Positions 26,178-37,404 of a stretch of DNA of 64,000 nucleotides are shown here, piece by piece. The position numbers and the translations under genes were made by a program. The notes under the pieces were generated by a model. That model was not told where the DNA came from, ran no database searches, and saw only the letters and a list, made by a program, of their open reading frames with translations. Source of the stretch: Permianibacter fluminis (GTDB lineage: Bacteria > Pseudomonadota > Gammaproteobacteria > Enterobacterales > Permianibacteraceae); assembly GCF_013179735.1 (NCBI RefSeq), contig NZ_JABMEG010000001.1:744001-808000 (forward strand), read 5' to 3'. Each line of letters begins with the position of its first letter. Position 1 is the first letter of the stretch.

Positions 26178-27071
26178 ATGGCAGTTAAAAAACGCGGCCT
26201 CGGTACCGGCCTGTCGGCGCTGATCGGCGCCAATACCGCGCAGGCACTCAGCACAGGCAAAACCTTGGCCGAAACCGACGGCGAACTGAAACAGTTGCCG
26301 GTCGAATTTCTGCAGCCGGGCCGTTATCAACCGCGTCGGGTGATGACCGAAGACGCGCTCAATGAGCTCGCTGAATCGATCAAGGCCCAGGGCCTGATCC
26401 AGCCGATCGTCGTGCGCCGTATCGGCGACAACAAATACGAAATCATCGCCGGTGAGCGCCGCTGGCGCGCCTCGCAAAAAGCCGGCTTGATGCAGGTCGC
26501 CTGCCTGGTCAAGGAAGTGTCGGAACACGGCGCTGCTGCGATGGCACTGATCGAAAACATCCAGCGCGAAGATCTGAACTGCATCGAAGAAGCGATGGGC
26601 CTGCAGCGGCTGATCCACGATTTTCAATTGACCCAGGAACAAGTGGCCACCGCCGTCGGCAAATCGCGCGTGTCAGTGACCAACCTGCTGCGCCTGCTTC
26701 ATTTGCACAATGAAGTGAAAACCCTGCTCGAACGCGGCGACATCGAAATGGGCCACGCCCGTGCCCTGCTCTCGCTGGATCCGAAACAGCAGGTCGAAGC
26801 GGCCCGCGAAGTCGCCGCGAAAGAATTGACTGTTCGCGATACCGAAAAGCTGGTGCGGCGCTTGTTGCAACCGGCCAACGAAAAAGCCGAAAAGCCGAAA
26901 CAGGGCGCCAGCGATGTCGCGCGGCTGGAACGGCAATTGGCCGAATTGCTTGGCACGCCGGTCCGGTTCGAGCAGTCGAGCAAACACGCCGGCAAGCTGG
27001 TGATCAGCTATAGCTCGCTGGAGCAACTCGATGGCGTGCTGGGCAAGCTTGGCGTCGTCAGCGAAGAGTGA
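26178..27071 (+). CDS. parB: Chromosome-partitioning protein ParB
   Basis: 297 residues, the usual length for chromosomal ParB. It is a CTP-dependent DNA clamp loading at parS. Seen: N-terminal RGLGTGLSALIG (ParA-stimulating), LQPGRYQPRR, then the GERRWRA and ENIQREDLN boxes of the CTP-binding domain, a helix-turn-helix segment LTQEQVATAVGKSRVSVTN, and a C-terminal dimerisation region. The 119-nt gap before it contains small GC-rich inverted repeats but no clear terminator, so it is likely co-transcribed with parA. Confidence 0.97.
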   Translation: MAVKKRGLGTGLSALIGANTAQALSTGKTLAETDGELKQLPVEFLQPGRYQPRRVMTEDALNELAESIKAQGLIQPIVVRRIGDNKYEIIAGERRWRASQKAGLMQVACLVKEVSEHGAAAMALIENIQREDLNCIEEAMGLQRLIHDFQLTQEQVATAVGKSRVSVTNLLRLLHLHNEVKTLLERGDIEMGHARALLSLDPKQQVEAAREVAAKELTVRDTEKLVRRLLQPANEKAEKPKQGASDVARLERQLAELLGTPVRFEQSSKHAGKLVISYSSLEQLDGVLGKLGVVSEE

Positions 27072-27084
27072 ACGCACGGTTGTG

Positions 27085-27144
27085 GGAGCGGCCTTGGCCG
27101 CGATTTGTTTTTTGCAAACAAACGATCGCGGCCAAGGCCGCTCC
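27085..27144. repeat. REP/REPIN-like palindromic element after parB
   Basis: 20-bp perfect arms (27085-27104 and 27125-27144) begin GGAGCGGCC and flank a 20-nt spacer that itself holds TTGTTT...AAACAA. Each arm contains its own small palindrome GCGGCC-TT-GGCCGC, so the structure is two inverted REP-like units. The element resembles the GGAGCGGCC-type extragenic repeats of pseudomonads and relatives. It starts 13 nt after the parB stop and may protect or end the parB transcript. Confidence 0.7.
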
Positions 27145-27254
27145 TGCAAGACAATTCGTACGGCAAACGCTTCGACCGGAAGATCGACCATTACACCGGC
27201 TAAAAAGCCGAAAGCGACAACAACACGTTCGATAAAGACAGGGATTCGCCGCGC

Positions 27255-28511
27255 ATGAAAGCCAACCGTCTGACGCTCTACATCATCATCGGATTATTTC
27301 TGGGTTTGCTGGTTGGTTTTGCCGTGCATGCCGAGCTCGGTGAGGACACCGTTGGCTTTGTCGATGGCATGGGTTTGATTACCACCGTGTTCCTGCGCTT
27401 GATCAAAATGATCATCGCGCCACTGGTGTTCACCACGCTGGTGGTCGGCGTCGCCAAAATGGGCGATCTGGCGGCGGTTGGCCGGGTTGGCGGCAAAGCA
27501 CTGCTGTGGTTCGTGTTTGCCTCGCTGGTGTCGCTGACACTGGGTCTCATCATGGTCAATGTGCTGCGGCCCGGCGATGCCCTGCTTGGCCACGTCACTA
27601 TTGATGCGGCTGCCCAAACCGGTATTTCTGGCGGCAATCTTACTTTGAAGGAATTCGTCACCCACCTGGTGCCGGCCTCGGTGTTTGACGGCATGGCAAA
27701 AAACGAAATCCTGCAGATCGTTGTTTTCTCGCTGTTCTTCGGTGCCGGTTTGGCGGCGCTCGGTGAGCGTGGCAAGGCGCTGGTCGAAAGCATCGATATT
27801 GCCGCCCATGTCATGCTGAAAGTCACCGGCTATGTGATGTGGCTGTCGCCGCTGGCGGTGTTCGCGGCGGTGTCGGCGGTCGTGGCGAAAAGCGGCGGCA
27901 CCTCGCTGCCGGGTATCGGCACTTTCATGGTCGAGTTCTATCTGAGCATCCTGCTGCTCTGGCTGACCTTGATGGCGCTCGGCGCGGTCTTTCTGCGTCG
28001 CCGGGTAATCAGCTTGATCAAAATGGTGCGTGAGCCGCTGATCCTGGCGTTCTCGACCGCCTCCAGTGAAGCGGCCTACCCGAAAACGCTGGCGCAGCTG
28101 GAAAAATTCGGTTGCAGCAATCGCATTGCCTCGTTCGTGTTGCCGGTCGGCTATTCGTTCAATCTGGACGGTTCGATGATGTACTGCACCTTCGCGACCG
28201 TGTTCATTTCGCAGGCCTATGGCATCGAGTTGTCACTGGGCACGCAAATCACCATGCTGCTGATCCTGATGCTGACCTCGAAAGGCATGGCCGGCGTGCC
28301 GCGCGCCTCGCTGGTGGTCATTGCCGCGACGTTGTCGCAATTCAATATTCCGGAAGCCGGTTTGCTGCTGATCCTCGGCGTCGATCATTTCCTCGACATG
28401 GCGCGCTCGGCCACCAACGTGGTCGGCAACTCGGTTGCCACCGCCGTGGTCGCGAAGTGGGAAGGCGAACTGACCGAGCCGGTGGCCGACAACGACAGTA
28501 GCCAAGGCTGA
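27255..28511 (+). CDS. Dicarboxylate/amino acid:cation symporter (DAACS family)
   Basis: 418 residues with 8 membrane helices and two re-entrant loops expected for the GltP/DctA family. Seen: the serine-rich loop STASSEAAYPKT (HP1), the YSFNLDGSMMYCTF helix (family motif NxDG in TM7), and LLILGVDHFLDMARSATNVVGNSVAT (TM8), which contains the conserved Asp/Arg/Asn substrate-binding region. It takes up glutamate/aspartate or C4-dicarboxylates with Na+ or H+; the residues visible do not let me choose. The small tail-anchored gene follows 12 nt later. Confidence 0.92.
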   Translation: MKANRLTLYIIIGLFLGLLVGFAVHAELGEDTVGFVDGMGLITTVFLRLIKMIIAPLVFTTLVVGVAKMGDLAAVGRVGGKALLWFVFASLVSLTLGLIMVNVLRPGDALLGHVTIDAAAQTGISGGNLTLKEFVTHLVPASVFDGMAKNEILQIVVFSLFFGAGLAALGERGKALVESIDIAAHVMLKVTGYVMWLSPLAVFAAVSAVVAKSGGTSLPGIGTFMVEFYLSILLLWLTLMALGAVFLRRRVISLIKMVREPLILAFSTASSEAAYPKTLAQLEKFGCSNRIASFVLPVGYSFNLDGSMMYCTFATVFISQAYGIELSLGTQITMLLILMLTSKGMAGVPRASLVVIAATLSQFNIPEAGLLLILGVDHFLDMARSATNVVGNSVATAVVAKWEGELTEPVADNDSSQG

Positions 28512-28523
28512 GTACGCGAGCTG

Positions 28524-28805
28524 ATGAAGCCGGATTCACTGGCGGAAATTCGCCAAAGCCAGCAGCAGATGCTGGCCAAGATCGACGAGATTGAGCAAGC
28601 CTACCGTGCCCGTCCTGACGGGGTCGAAGCGGACCCGGAGTTGGAACAGTGGTTGGCTGACAGTCGCCAGTCGGTTGCCGATCAACAGGCCTGGCTCAGT
28701 GGCCTGCAGGCCGATCAAATCGAGCGGCAACGGGCGCAGCGCCAGCAACTGGTTGGCATTGCCGTGTTGCTGCTGGTGCTGATCGGCATTTTCGTTTTTT
28801 CCTGA
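28524..28805 (+). CDS. Small tail-anchored coiled-coil protein
   Basis: 93 residues. The first 70 are charged and Gln/Glu-rich with heptad-like spacing, predicting a coiled coil. Residues about 75-92 are a single hydrophobic helix at the very C-terminus, so the protein is probably C-terminally anchored with the coiled coil in the cytoplasm. It starts 12 nt after the symporter stop and ends 40 nt before the nucleotidase. No family recognised; a regulator or partner of the symporter is possible but unproven. Confidence 0.65.
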   Translation: MKPDSLAEIRQSQQQMLAKIDEIEQAYRARPDGVEADPELEQWLADSRQSVADQQAWLSGLQADQIERQRAQRQQLVGIAVLLLVLIGIFVFS

Positions 28806-28845
28806 ACCGTGCCGGGCAGGCCGGCAGCAACGTGAGCGTACCGAC

Positions 28846-29748
28846 ATGGCCGTAACGCTGGATGGCAAATTGGTGGTCGCGGTGTCGTCGCGGGCGCTGT
28901 TTGATTTTGAAGAAGAAAACCATCTGTTCGAATCCAGCGACGACCGCGCCTACATGCAATTGCAGTTGCAGCGGCTGGAGCAGGCGGCGCGACCCGGTGT
29001 CGCGTTTCCGCTGGTCAAGAAACTGCTGGCGTTCAACCAGCAGGATCAGCACCGGGTCGAAGTGGTGATTCTGTCGCGCAATGATCCGGTGTCGGGTTTG
29101 CGGGTGTTCCGCTCGGCCACCAGCGCCGGTCTGGAATTGCAGCGCGGCGTATTCACCCGCGGCGCACCGCCCTACCGCTACCTGAACGCGCTGCACGCCA
29201 ATCTGTTTCTGTCGGTCAACGAAGACGATGTCCGCTCGGCGCTCAATGCCGGCTTTCCGGCCGCGCGCGTCTATCCGCAGTCGATCAAGGCCGCCGAGCA
29301 GTATCCGCACGAAATCCGCATCGCGTTCGACGGCGATGCCGTGCTGTTTTCCGACGAAGCCGAACGGGTTTTCCAGCGCGACGGCCTGCCGGAATTCCAG
29401 CGTCATGAACACGATCACAAAGGCCGGCCGCTGCCGCCGGGGCCGTTCCAGCCGCTACTCAAAGCGCTGCACGAGCTGCAGCAAACCAGCGCCGACGCAC
29501 CGATGCGCATCCGCACCGCGCTGGTCACTGCCCGCAGCGCGCCAGCCCATGAGCGCGCCATCCGGACGCTGATGGACTGGCATATCGTGGTTGACGAGGC
29601 GATGTTCCTTGGCGGCCTCGACAAAGCCGCCTTCCTGCGCGAATTCGCCCCGGATTTCTTCTTCGATGATCAGACCCGGCACTGCGATTCCGCCGCTTCG
29701 GTGGTGCCAACGGGCCATGTCAGCGCCGGCATCGCCAATGGCGGCTGA
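28846..29748 (+). CDS. 5'-nucleotidase (cytosolic 5'-nucleotidase 1 family)
   Basis: 300 residues. The pattern matches the PF06189-type family: N-terminal VVAVSSRALFDFEEE, VILSRNDPVSGLRVFRS, the acidic catalytic-type segment IAFDGDAVLFSDEAE, VTARSAPAHERAIRTL, LGGLDKAAFL and FFDDQTRHCD. Such enzymes dephosphorylate nucleoside 5'-monophosphates (AMP, IMP) in the cytoplasm. It is the last gene before the ATP synthase operon, which has its own promoter. Confidence 0.88.
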   Translation: MAVTLDGKLVVAVSSRALFDFEEENHLFESSDDRAYMQLQLQRLEQAARPGVAFPLVKKLLAFNQQDQHRVEVVILSRNDPVSGLRVFRSATSAGLELQRGVFTRGAPPYRYLNALHANLFLSVNEDDVRSALNAGFPAARVYPQSIKAAEQYPHEIRIAFDGDAVLFSDEAERVFQRDGLPEFQRHEHDHKGRPLPPGPFQPLLKALHELQQTSADAPMRIRTALVTARSAPAHERAIRTLMDWHIVVDEAMFLGGLDKAAFLREFAPDFFFDDQTRHCDSAASVVPTGHVSAGIANGG

Positions 29749-29855
29749 AGCGTGATGTGGCGATTAGTGGCTTCGGCCACCAATCACCACAATATCTGGT
29801 AGCGCTCCCACCCCGAGACTGGCGTATAAGCGCTTGAACTAGCTGCATTTCTGCG

Positions 29856-29884
29856 TTGTAAAAGCGGGTTTTGGCCCTTATAAT
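29856..29884 (+). promoter_or_regulatory. Sigma70 promoter of the ATP synthase operon
   Basis: -35 TTGTAA (29856-29861), 17-nt spacer, perfect -10 TATAAT (29879-29884), 103 nt before the atpI ATG. This leaves an untranslated leader of about 95 nt. Confidence 0.8.
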
Positions 29885-29986
29885 GCCGCGCGTCGCCGGC
29901 GGGCTAGTTGAGAATATTTCTCATTTTCTGCCGCGGTCTGAACTCCAGACTCCGAATCTTCCTATACATAAAGCGAGAACTGGCCT

Positions 29987-30409
29987 ATGACTTTGCATCC
30001 GGTCGAGCGCGGACGAGCGTTCGTCGCCAGGGTGCATGGCGCGATGGCCATCATGGCCTTGGTGTTGGCGCTAGCCATCGCCGTTGCAGTGGGGTTCACC
30101 GAAGCTCTGGCCACCTTTGTTGGTGGTATCGCGGTTGTGTTACCGCAAAATTTCGTTGCCCGCCGGCTGTTGCAGCCGATGGGCGCACGGGAAGCAACCC
30201 GGTTTGTGTTCCGGCTCTGGGCGTTCCAGGCCGTGAAATGGCTGACCAGTGCGCTGCTGTTGACCGCCGCACTGATGCAGTTCAAAGCCCAGACCGGCTA
30301 TGTGTTGACCGGATTCATCGTCATCTTTCAAGGGTTGTGGCTGATTCCATTGGTACTGGCCGGAATTGACCGCACCCGAACAGGTAACGCCCGCACAGGT
30401 AAGCAATGA
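29987..30409 (+). CDS. atpI: ATP synthase assembly protein I
   Basis: 140 residues with four hydrophobic helices (about 18-37, 40-60, 77-97, 100-122), matching the small, poorly conserved AtpI proteins that precede the ATP synthase genes. AtpI is thought to help c-ring assembly. The call rests on topology, size and position; sequence conservation is low in this family. Its stop overlaps the atpB start by 4 nt (ATGA), so the two are translationally coupled. Confidence 0.88.
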   Translation: MTLHPVERGRAFVARVHGAMAIMALVLALAIAVAVGFTEALATFVGGIAVVLPQNFVARRLLQPMGAREATRFVFRLWAFQAVKWLTSALLLTAALMQFKAQTGYVLTGFIVIFQGLWLIPLVLAGIDRTRTGNARTGKQ

Positions 30410-31263
30410 GCCAAGAGATGAGCGAGCAAGCGACCGAACACGGCCTGACGGCCAGCGAATACATCAAGCACCACTTGCATCACCTGCAAAGTGGCCATCA
30501 GCAGTCGCAGGTCGACTTTTCGGTGGTCAACCTGGATACCGTGTTCTGGGCATGGTTTGCCGGTTTGCTGGCGTTGTTCATGCTGTGGAAAGCCACCCGC
30601 AAGGCCACCACCGGTGTCCCGGGCCGGCTGCAATGCGCCATCGAGATGCTGGTCGAGATGGTCGACGAACAGGCCAAGTCGATTGTCCATGGTGACCGTT
30701 CGTTCATCGCCCCGTTGGCGCTGACCATTTTCGTCTGGATCATTTTCATGAACTCGCTCGACCTGTTCCCGGTCGACTGGTTCCCGTGGATTGCCCACAA
30801 CGTTTTCCATTTTGAATACATGCGTGTGGTCCCGACCGCCGACATCAATGCCACCTTGGGCATGTCGTTCGCGGTGTTCCTGCTGACCCTGTATTACGGC
30901 ATCAAGGTCAAGGGCATTGGCGGCTTCAGCCATGAACTGATCGCGGCACCGTTTGGTGACAAGTGGTTCCTGGCACCGATCAACCTGGCCATGCAATTGA
31001 TTGAATACGCCGCCAAGACCCTGTCACTGGGCCTGCGGTTGTACGGCAACATGTATGCCGGCGAATTGTTGTTCATGCTGATTGCCCTGCTCGGTGCCAT
31101 TGCTTTCCCGTGGGAAGGTGGTGCCGGTTTCGGCAGCTTCATGGGCAGCGCCGTGGCGCAAATGGCCTGGGCCATTTTCCACATCCTGATCGTCGTGCTG
31201 CAGGCTTACATCTTCATGATGCTGAGCCTGGTGTACCTCGGTCAGGCGCACGACGCGCACTGA
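30406..31263 (+). CDS. atpB: ATP synthase Fo subunit a
   Basis: 285 residues. Subunit a provides the proton half-channels next to the c-ring. Seen: SFIAPLALTIFVWIIFMNSLDLFPVDW, and the signature SLGLRLYGNMYAGE containing the essential arginine. The final helix has the conserved LQAYIFMMLSLVYL. The N-terminus carries a His-rich stretch (KHHLHHLQ), which is common in this family. It overlaps atpI by 4 nt and is followed by an 88-nt gap before atpE. Confidence 0.97.
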   Translation: MSQEMSEQATEHGLTASEYIKHHLHHLQSGHQQSQVDFSVVNLDTVFWAWFAGLLALFMLWKATRKATTGVPGRLQCAIEMLVEMVDEQAKSIVHGDRSFIAPLALTIFVWIIFMNSLDLFPVDWFPWIAHNVFHFEYMRVVPTADINATLGMSFAVFLLTLYYGIKVKGIGGFSHELIAAPFGDKWFLAPINLAMQLIEYAAKTLSLGLRLYGNMYAGELLFMLIALLGAIAFPWEGGAGFGSFMGSAVAQMAWAIFHILIVVLQAYIFMMLSLVYLGQAHDAH

Positions 31264-31324
31264 TTTGCAGTAGTGAGTTTGGCAGCACATTCATTCAGTA
31301 AATTTTTCAGTTTCAGTTTGTTAA

Positions 31325-31591
<267 letters not shown>

Positions 31592-31642
31592 TAACGGCCT
31601 TTCCGGGCACCTTGCTCGACATTTGCTGAGGAAGCATCAACC

Positions 31643-32113
31643 GTGAATCTGAATGCAACCCTGCTAGTGCAGACATTCACGTTCCTGATGTTCGCGTGGT
31701 TCACGATGAAGTTCGTGTGGCCGCCGATCATCAAAGCCATCGACGAGCGCCGGCAGAAGATTGCTGACGGCCTCGCAGCGGCAGAACGTGGCAAGCACGA
31801 CATCGAGATTGCCCAGAAGGAAGCGACCAAGATCATTCGCGAAGCGCGCGAATCGGCCTCTGAAATCGTCGATAAGGCGAATCGGAAGCACGCCGAAATC
31901 GTTGACGCTGCCGCCGGTGACGCCCGCAAAGAAGCCGAGCGCATCATCACCAGCGCCAAGTCGGAAGTGGAACAACAGGTGCAGCAGGCGAAAGAAGCCC
32001 TGCGTAGCCAGGTTGCCACTCTGGCGGTTGCCGGTGCCGAGAAGATTCTCGTGCGCTCGATCGATGCGAAAGCCCACAGCGATCTGGTTAACCAGCTGGC
32101 GCAAGAACTGTAA
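31643..32113 (+). CDS. atpF: ATP synthase Fo subunit b
   Basis: 156 residues, identical in length to E. coli subunit b. A single N-terminal helix (about 5-25, [18 protein letters not shown]) is followed by a long charged amphipathic helix with the expected Ala/Glu/Lys-rich dimer region. It forms the peripheral stalk linking a to delta/alpha. It starts with GTG; GAGGAAG lies 8 nt upstream. Confidence 0.97.
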   Translation: MNLNATLLVQTFTFLMFAWFTMKFVWPPIIKAIDERRQKIADGLAAAERGKHDIEIAQKEATKIIREARESASEIVDKANRKHAEIVDAAAGDARKEAERIITSAKSEVEQQVQQAKEALRSQVATLAVAGAEKILVRSIDAKAHSDLVNQLAQEL

Positions 32114-32188
32114 TGTCGTTAGCAAGGCAGTCTCCAGTCGAGGCTGCCTTACCTTGACGTTGTTTTTTTACGAGACATGCACACCGCC

Positions 32189-32725
32189 ATGAGCGAACTG
32201 ACCACTGTTGCACGTCCCTACGCCAAAGCCGCTTTCGAGCACGCGCTCGCTGTGAAAGCGCTCGGGCCTTGGGCTGACTTTCTGCAATTTGCGGCGTATG
32301 CCGTCAATGACGCGGAAATGCACGCCCTGCTCGACAATCCGCGCGTGCCCCAGGAGACCCGCCTCGCGGCGCTCCTCGCCGTCTGCGAAGGCCGACTCCC
32401 TGACGGCGGCAAGGCGTTTGTAGAAATGCTGGCAGACAATGATCGTCTGTCGGTGCTGTCGGAAATCTGCGCGCTGTTCCTAGTGGAAAAAGCGCGTCAC
32501 GAGAAGACGGCAGAAGTGGTTATTACCTCGGCGGCTGTACTCGCCGACGGCGAGCGCAAGGCGTTGACCGACGCGCTGGCCAAAAAGTGGAACAAAGCAG
32601 TTGTAGCAACTTACGAAGTCGATGCGGCGCTGATTGGTGGCGTCGTGATTCGCGGCAACGATGTTGTGATCGACGGCTCTGTTCGCGGCAAATTGAATCG
32701 TCTGGCCGAGACCCTGCGAGCCTAA
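32189..32725 (+). CDS. atpH: ATP synthase F1 subunit delta
   Basis: 178 residues (E. coli 177). It caps the F1 head and binds subunit b. Seen: the N-terminal TTVARPYAKAAFEHA motif and the C-terminal IGGVVIRGNDVVIDGSVRGKLNRL motif of delta/OSCP proteins. The ATG at 32189 begins MSELTTVARPYAK as in relatives; an in-frame ATG at 32177 is also possible and lies next to a weak ACGAGA site. It follows atpF after 75 nt. Confidence 0.97.
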   Translation: MSELTTVARPYAKAAFEHALAVKALGPWADFLQFAAYAVNDAEMHALLDNPRVPQETRLAALLAVCEGRLPDGGKAFVEMLADNDRLSVLSEICALFLVEKARHEKTAEVVITSAAVLADGERKALTDALAKKWNKAVVATYEVDAALIGGVVIRGNDVVIDGSVRGKLNRLAETLRA

Positions 32726-32740
32726 TCAGGAAACCGAAGC

Positions 32741-34288
32741 ATGAGCATGCAACTCAACCCTTCCGAAGTTAGCGAGCTGATCAAGAACCGCATTGCCCAG
32801 TTCAAGGTGCAATCGGAAGCTCGCAACGAAGGCACCGTGGTATCGGTGTCGGACGGTATCGTCCGTATCCATGGTCTCGCCGACGCGATGTACGGCGAAA
32901 TGATCGAACTGCCGGGCAGCAAATATGCGCTGGCGCTGAACCTCGAGCGTGACTCGGTCGGTGCCGTTATTCTCGGTGATTACAGCGGCGTGGCTGAAGG
33001 CCAGACCGCCAAGTGCACCGGTCGCATTCTGCAGGTGCCGGTCGGCGAAGCGCTGCTGGGTCGCGTTGTTGACGCGCTCGGCAACCCGATCGACGGCAAG
33101 GGCCCGATTGCCCAGGCCGGTTACGAACCGATTGAAAAAGTGGCGCCGGGCGTGATCTGGCGTAAGTCGGTCGACCAGCCGGTGCAAACCGGTTACAAGT
33201 CGATTGACGCGATGATCCCGATTGGCCGTGGCCAGCGTGAGCTGATCATCGGCGACCGTCAGACCGGTAAAACCGCGATGGCCATCGACGCGATCATCAA
33301 CCAGAAAGGCACCGGCATTAAGTGCGTCTATGTTGCCATCGGTCAGAAAGCCTCGACCATTGCCAACATCGTCCGCAAGCTCGAAGAGCACGGCGCGCTG
33401 GGTCACACCATCGTTGTCGCCGCACCGGCCTCGGAATCAGCCTCGCTGCAATTCCTGGCACCGTTTGCCGGTTGCACCATGGGCGAATTCTTCCGTGACC
33501 GCGGCGAAGACGCGCTGATCGTTTATGACGATCTGACCAAGCAAGCCTGGGCCTACCGTCAAATTTCGTTGCTGCTGAAGCGTCCGCCAGGCCGTGAAGC
33601 CTACCCGGGCGACGTGTTCTATCTGCACTCGCGTCTGCTCGAACGTGCGGCCCGCGTCAGCGCCGAGTACGTCGAGAAAGAAACCAAGGGTGCCGTCAAA
33701 GGCAAGACCGGTTCGTTGACCGCACTGCCGATCATCGAAACCCAGGCCGGTGACGTCTCCGCGTTCGTTCCGACCAACGTGATCTCGATCACCGACGGTC
33801 AGATCTTCCTGGAAACCGATCTGTTCAACGCCGGTATCCGTCCCGCCGTCAACGCCGGTATCTCGGTGTCCCGCGTCGGCGGTGCCGCCCAGACCAAGAT
33901 CATCAAGAAGCTGGGCGGCGGTATCCGTCTGGCGCTGGCTCAGTACCGCGAACTGGCGGCGTTCTCGCAGTTCGCTTCGGATCTGGACGAAGCCACCCGC
34001 GCTCAGCTTGAGCACGGTCAGCGCGTCACCGAGCTGATGAAGCAATTGCAATACGCGCCGATGTCGGTTGCCGACATGGCCATCTCGCTGTTCGCGGCAG
34101 AAAACGGCTTCCTGAAGGATGTCGAACTGGCCAAGATCGGCAGCTTCGAAAAGAACTTGTTGGCGTTCATGAAGAGCGATTACACGGCCTTGGTGGATGA
34201 CATCAACGCCCGCTGTGATTACAACAAGGACATCGAGAAGCAACTGTCCGAAGCGATTACCAAGTTCAAGAAGACCGCGAGCTGGTAA
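32741..34288 (+). CDS. atpA: ATP synthase F1 subunit alpha
   Basis: 515 residues. It is the non-catalytic nucleotide-binding subunit of the F1 hexamer. Seen: N-terminal [17 protein letters not shown]-loop GDRQTGKT at 171-178, and the ATP-synthase alpha/beta signature region ending [23 protein letters not shown] lies 6 nt before the ATG at 32741; an ATG two codons later is the E. coli-like alternative. Confidence 0.98.
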   Translation: MSMQLNPSEVSELIKNRIAQFKVQSEARNEGTVVSVSDGIVRIHGLADAMYGEMIELPGSKYALALNLERDSVGAVILGDYSGVAEGQTAKCTGRILQVPVGEALLGRVVDALGNPIDGKGPIAQAGYEPIEKVAPGVIWRKSVDQPVQTGYKSIDAMIPIGRGQRELIIGDRQTGKTAMAIDAIINQKGTGIKCVYVAIGQKASTIANIVRKLEEHGALGHTIVVAAPASESASLQFLAPFAGCTMGEFFRDRGEDALIVYDDLTKQAWAYRQISLLLKRPPGREAYPGDVFYLHSRLLERAARVSAEYVEKETKGAVKGKTGSLTALPIIETQAGDVSAFVPTNVISITDGQIFLETDLFNAGIRPAVNAGISVSRVGGAAQTKIIKKLGGGIRLALAQYRELAAFSQFASDLDEATRAQLEHGQRVTELMKQLQYAPMSVADMAISLFAAENGFLKDVELAKIGSFEKNLLAFMKSDYTALVDDINARCDYNKDIEKQLSEAITKFKKTASW

Positions 34289-34299
34289 GTCGATGTGTG

Positions 34300-34326
34300 A
34301 CGCGCCGCTTGGTAAAAGCGGCGCGT
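34300..34326 (+). other. Intra-operon hairpin between atpA and atpG
   Basis: 11-bp perfect stem (34300-34310 / 34316-34326) with loop GGTAA. A TTTTTTT run occurs only about 15 nt later, so it is not a tight intrinsic terminator. It may stabilise the upstream mRNA or partly attenuate, adjusting the alpha:gamma ratio. Confidence 0.55.
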
Positions 34327-34375
34327 TGAACAGAGCAGCGCTTTTTTTGGCATAGAGCTTTTCTCGAGATAAACG

Positions 34376-35239
34376 ATGGCCGGCGCAAGAGAAATTCGCA
34401 CCAAGATCGCTAGCGTGAAAAACACGCAGAAGATCACCAAAGCCATGGAGATGGTGGCCGCTTCGAAAATGCGCAGAGCGCAGGAACGAATGGCGGCAAC
34501 CCGTCCTTATGCGCGCAAGATCCGCAAGGTGATCGGGCATCTGGTGCATGCGAATCTGGAATACCAGCATCCGTATGTGATCCCGCGTACCGTCAAGCGC
34601 GTCGGTTACATCATCGTCTCCACCGATCGCGGCCTGTGCGGCGGTTTGAACGTCAACCTGTTCAAGCGCGCACTGACCAGCATGAAAGAGTGGAGCGATA
34701 AAGGCGTTGAGGTCGAGCTCTGCCTGATCGGCACCAAGGCCACGCAATTGTTCCGCCGGATCGGTGGCAACGTTGCGTCGCAAGTGTCGCATCTGGGTGA
34801 CAAACCGACCCTGGCCGATCTGATCGGCACGGTCAAAGTCATGCTCGATGGTTACGATGAAGGCCGCCTGGATCGCGTGTTCCTGGTCAACAACACCTTC
34901 GTCAACACCATGACCCAGCAACCGACAGTCGAGCAGCTGGTGCCGGTACAGGCAACAGCGGACGACGAAAAGCCGGACCACAGCTGGGATTACATTTACG
35001 AGCCGGAAGCCAAGCCGCTGCTCGACTTGCTGTTCAAGCGCTATGTCGAGTCGCAGGTGTATCAGGGTCTGGTCGAAAACATTGCCTGTGAACAGGCGGC
35101 GCGGATGGTGGCCATGAAGGCCGCAACCGACAACGCCGGCGATCTGATCACGGAAATGCAGCTGATTTACAACAAAGCCCGTCAAGCAGCGATTACTCAG
35201 GAAATTTCTGAAATCGTCAGCGGTGCGGCGGCGGTTTGA
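34376..35239 (+). CDS. atpG: ATP synthase F1 subunit gamma
   Basis: 287 residues, the usual length. Gamma is the rotor shaft inside the alpha/beta hexamer. Seen: N-terminal [20 protein letters not shown] followed by [13 protein letters not shown], the central [11 protein letters not shown] segment, and the C-terminal signature [19 protein letters not shown]. It lies 87 nt after atpA, with the hairpin between. Confidence 0.98.
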   Translation: MAGAREIRTKIASVKNTQKITKAMEMVAASKMRRAQERMAATRPYARKIRKVIGHLVHANLEYQHPYVIPRTVKRVGYIIVSTDRGLCGGLNVNLFKRALTSMKEWSDKGVEVELCLIGTKATQLFRRIGGNVASQVSHLGDKPTLADLIGTVKVMLDGYDEGRLDRVFLVNNTFVNTMTQQPTVEQLVPVQATADDEKPDHSWDYIYEPEAKPLLDLLFKRYVESQVYQGLVENIACEQAARMVAMKAATDNAGDLITEMQLIYNKARQAAITQEISEIVSGAAAV

Positions 35240-35285
35240 TTCAGCGATTGCTGAGTCGGCACAGCCAAGCGGAAAAAGTTTTTAA

Positions 35286-36701
<1,416 letters not shown>

Positions 36702-36712
36702 GGGGTAAGGTG

Positions 36713-37141
36713 ATGTCAGCAGTGAGCATTCATCTGGACATCGTCAGCGCCGAAGGCCAGCTCTTTTCCGGGCTGGTCGAGCTGATTGTCGCGAACGGTT
36801 CGCAGGGCGAGCTGGGTATTCTCTACAATCACGCCCCGCTGCTGACTGCGCTGAAGCCGGGCACGGTCAAGATCACGCTGCAGGGCGGCGAAGAAGAGTT
36901 CTTCTACGTCTCCGGCGGCATGCTGGAAGTGCAACCGAGTCTGGTGACGATTTTCGCCGACACCGCGGTGCGCGCCCACGATCTGGACGAAGCTTCGGCC
37001 CAGCAAGCGCAGCAACGTGCCCGCGTGGCGCTGGAAAATCGCACAGGCGAAATCGAGTACGGCCGGGCCGCCTCGGAACTCGCCGAAGCCGCGGCGCAAA
37101 TCGCCGCCATCCAGAAGCTGCGCAAGCAGGCCAAGCGCTGA
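36713..37141 (+). CDS. atpC: ATP synthase F1 subunit epsilon
   Basis: 142 residues: an N-terminal beta sandwich ([15 protein letters not shown] ... [16 protein letters not shown] ... [12 protein letters not shown]) and a C-terminal helical hairpin rich in Ala/Gln/Arg. Epsilon couples F1 to the c-ring and inhibits ATP hydrolysis. The ATG at 36713 was chosen because AGGGG lies 7 nt upstream; a GTG directly before it is in frame. It ends the operon before a strong terminator. Confidence 0.96.
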   Translation: MSAVSIHLDIVSAEGQLFSGLVELIVANGSQGELGILYNHAPLLTALKPGTVKITLQGGEEEFFYVSGGMLEVQPSLVTIFADTAVRAHDLDEASAQQAQQRARVALENRTGEIEYGRAASELAEAAAQIAAIQKLRKQAKR

Positions 37142-37191
37142 GCAGCGTCGTTTGCTGAGCGAGATCGTCCGGTAACAGTACGATCTGCAAA

Positions 37192-37219
37192 AAAAAAGGC
37201 AGCCTCGGCTGCCTTTTTT
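37192..37219 (+). terminator. Intrinsic terminator of the ATP synthase operon
   Basis: The arms AAAAAAGGCAGCC and GGCTGCCTTTTTT are complementary, with a GGCAGC-CTCG-GCTGCC core and a run of six T. It lies 50 nt after the atpC stop. Confidence 0.9.
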
Positions 37220-37404
37220 GTTGGCGGAAATTCGCTGGCGTGATGTGGGTGGCTGGCCGAGGCTTTGCCGCGACCGGTTGCCAGCGTCCGCTTGTCGGCG
37301 CCAGGACGCCATCGGCGCGTTGCTGCCAGAACCGGATCACCCCTGCCCGCCAGCCCTTGGAGCCCGTACAATAGCGCCCTCAGCGCCTGCCCTGGCGTGT
37401 TCCC

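Noticed and set aside
29795-29815. Single REP unit (GTGGGAGCG on the minus strand)
   Set aside because: It shares nine bases with the element at 27085 but lacks the following palindrome, so the match is too short to call.
33437-35185. 582-residue open frame on the minus strand across atpA-atpG
   Set aside because: Fully antisense to two conserved ATP synthase genes; composition is that of a shadow frame.
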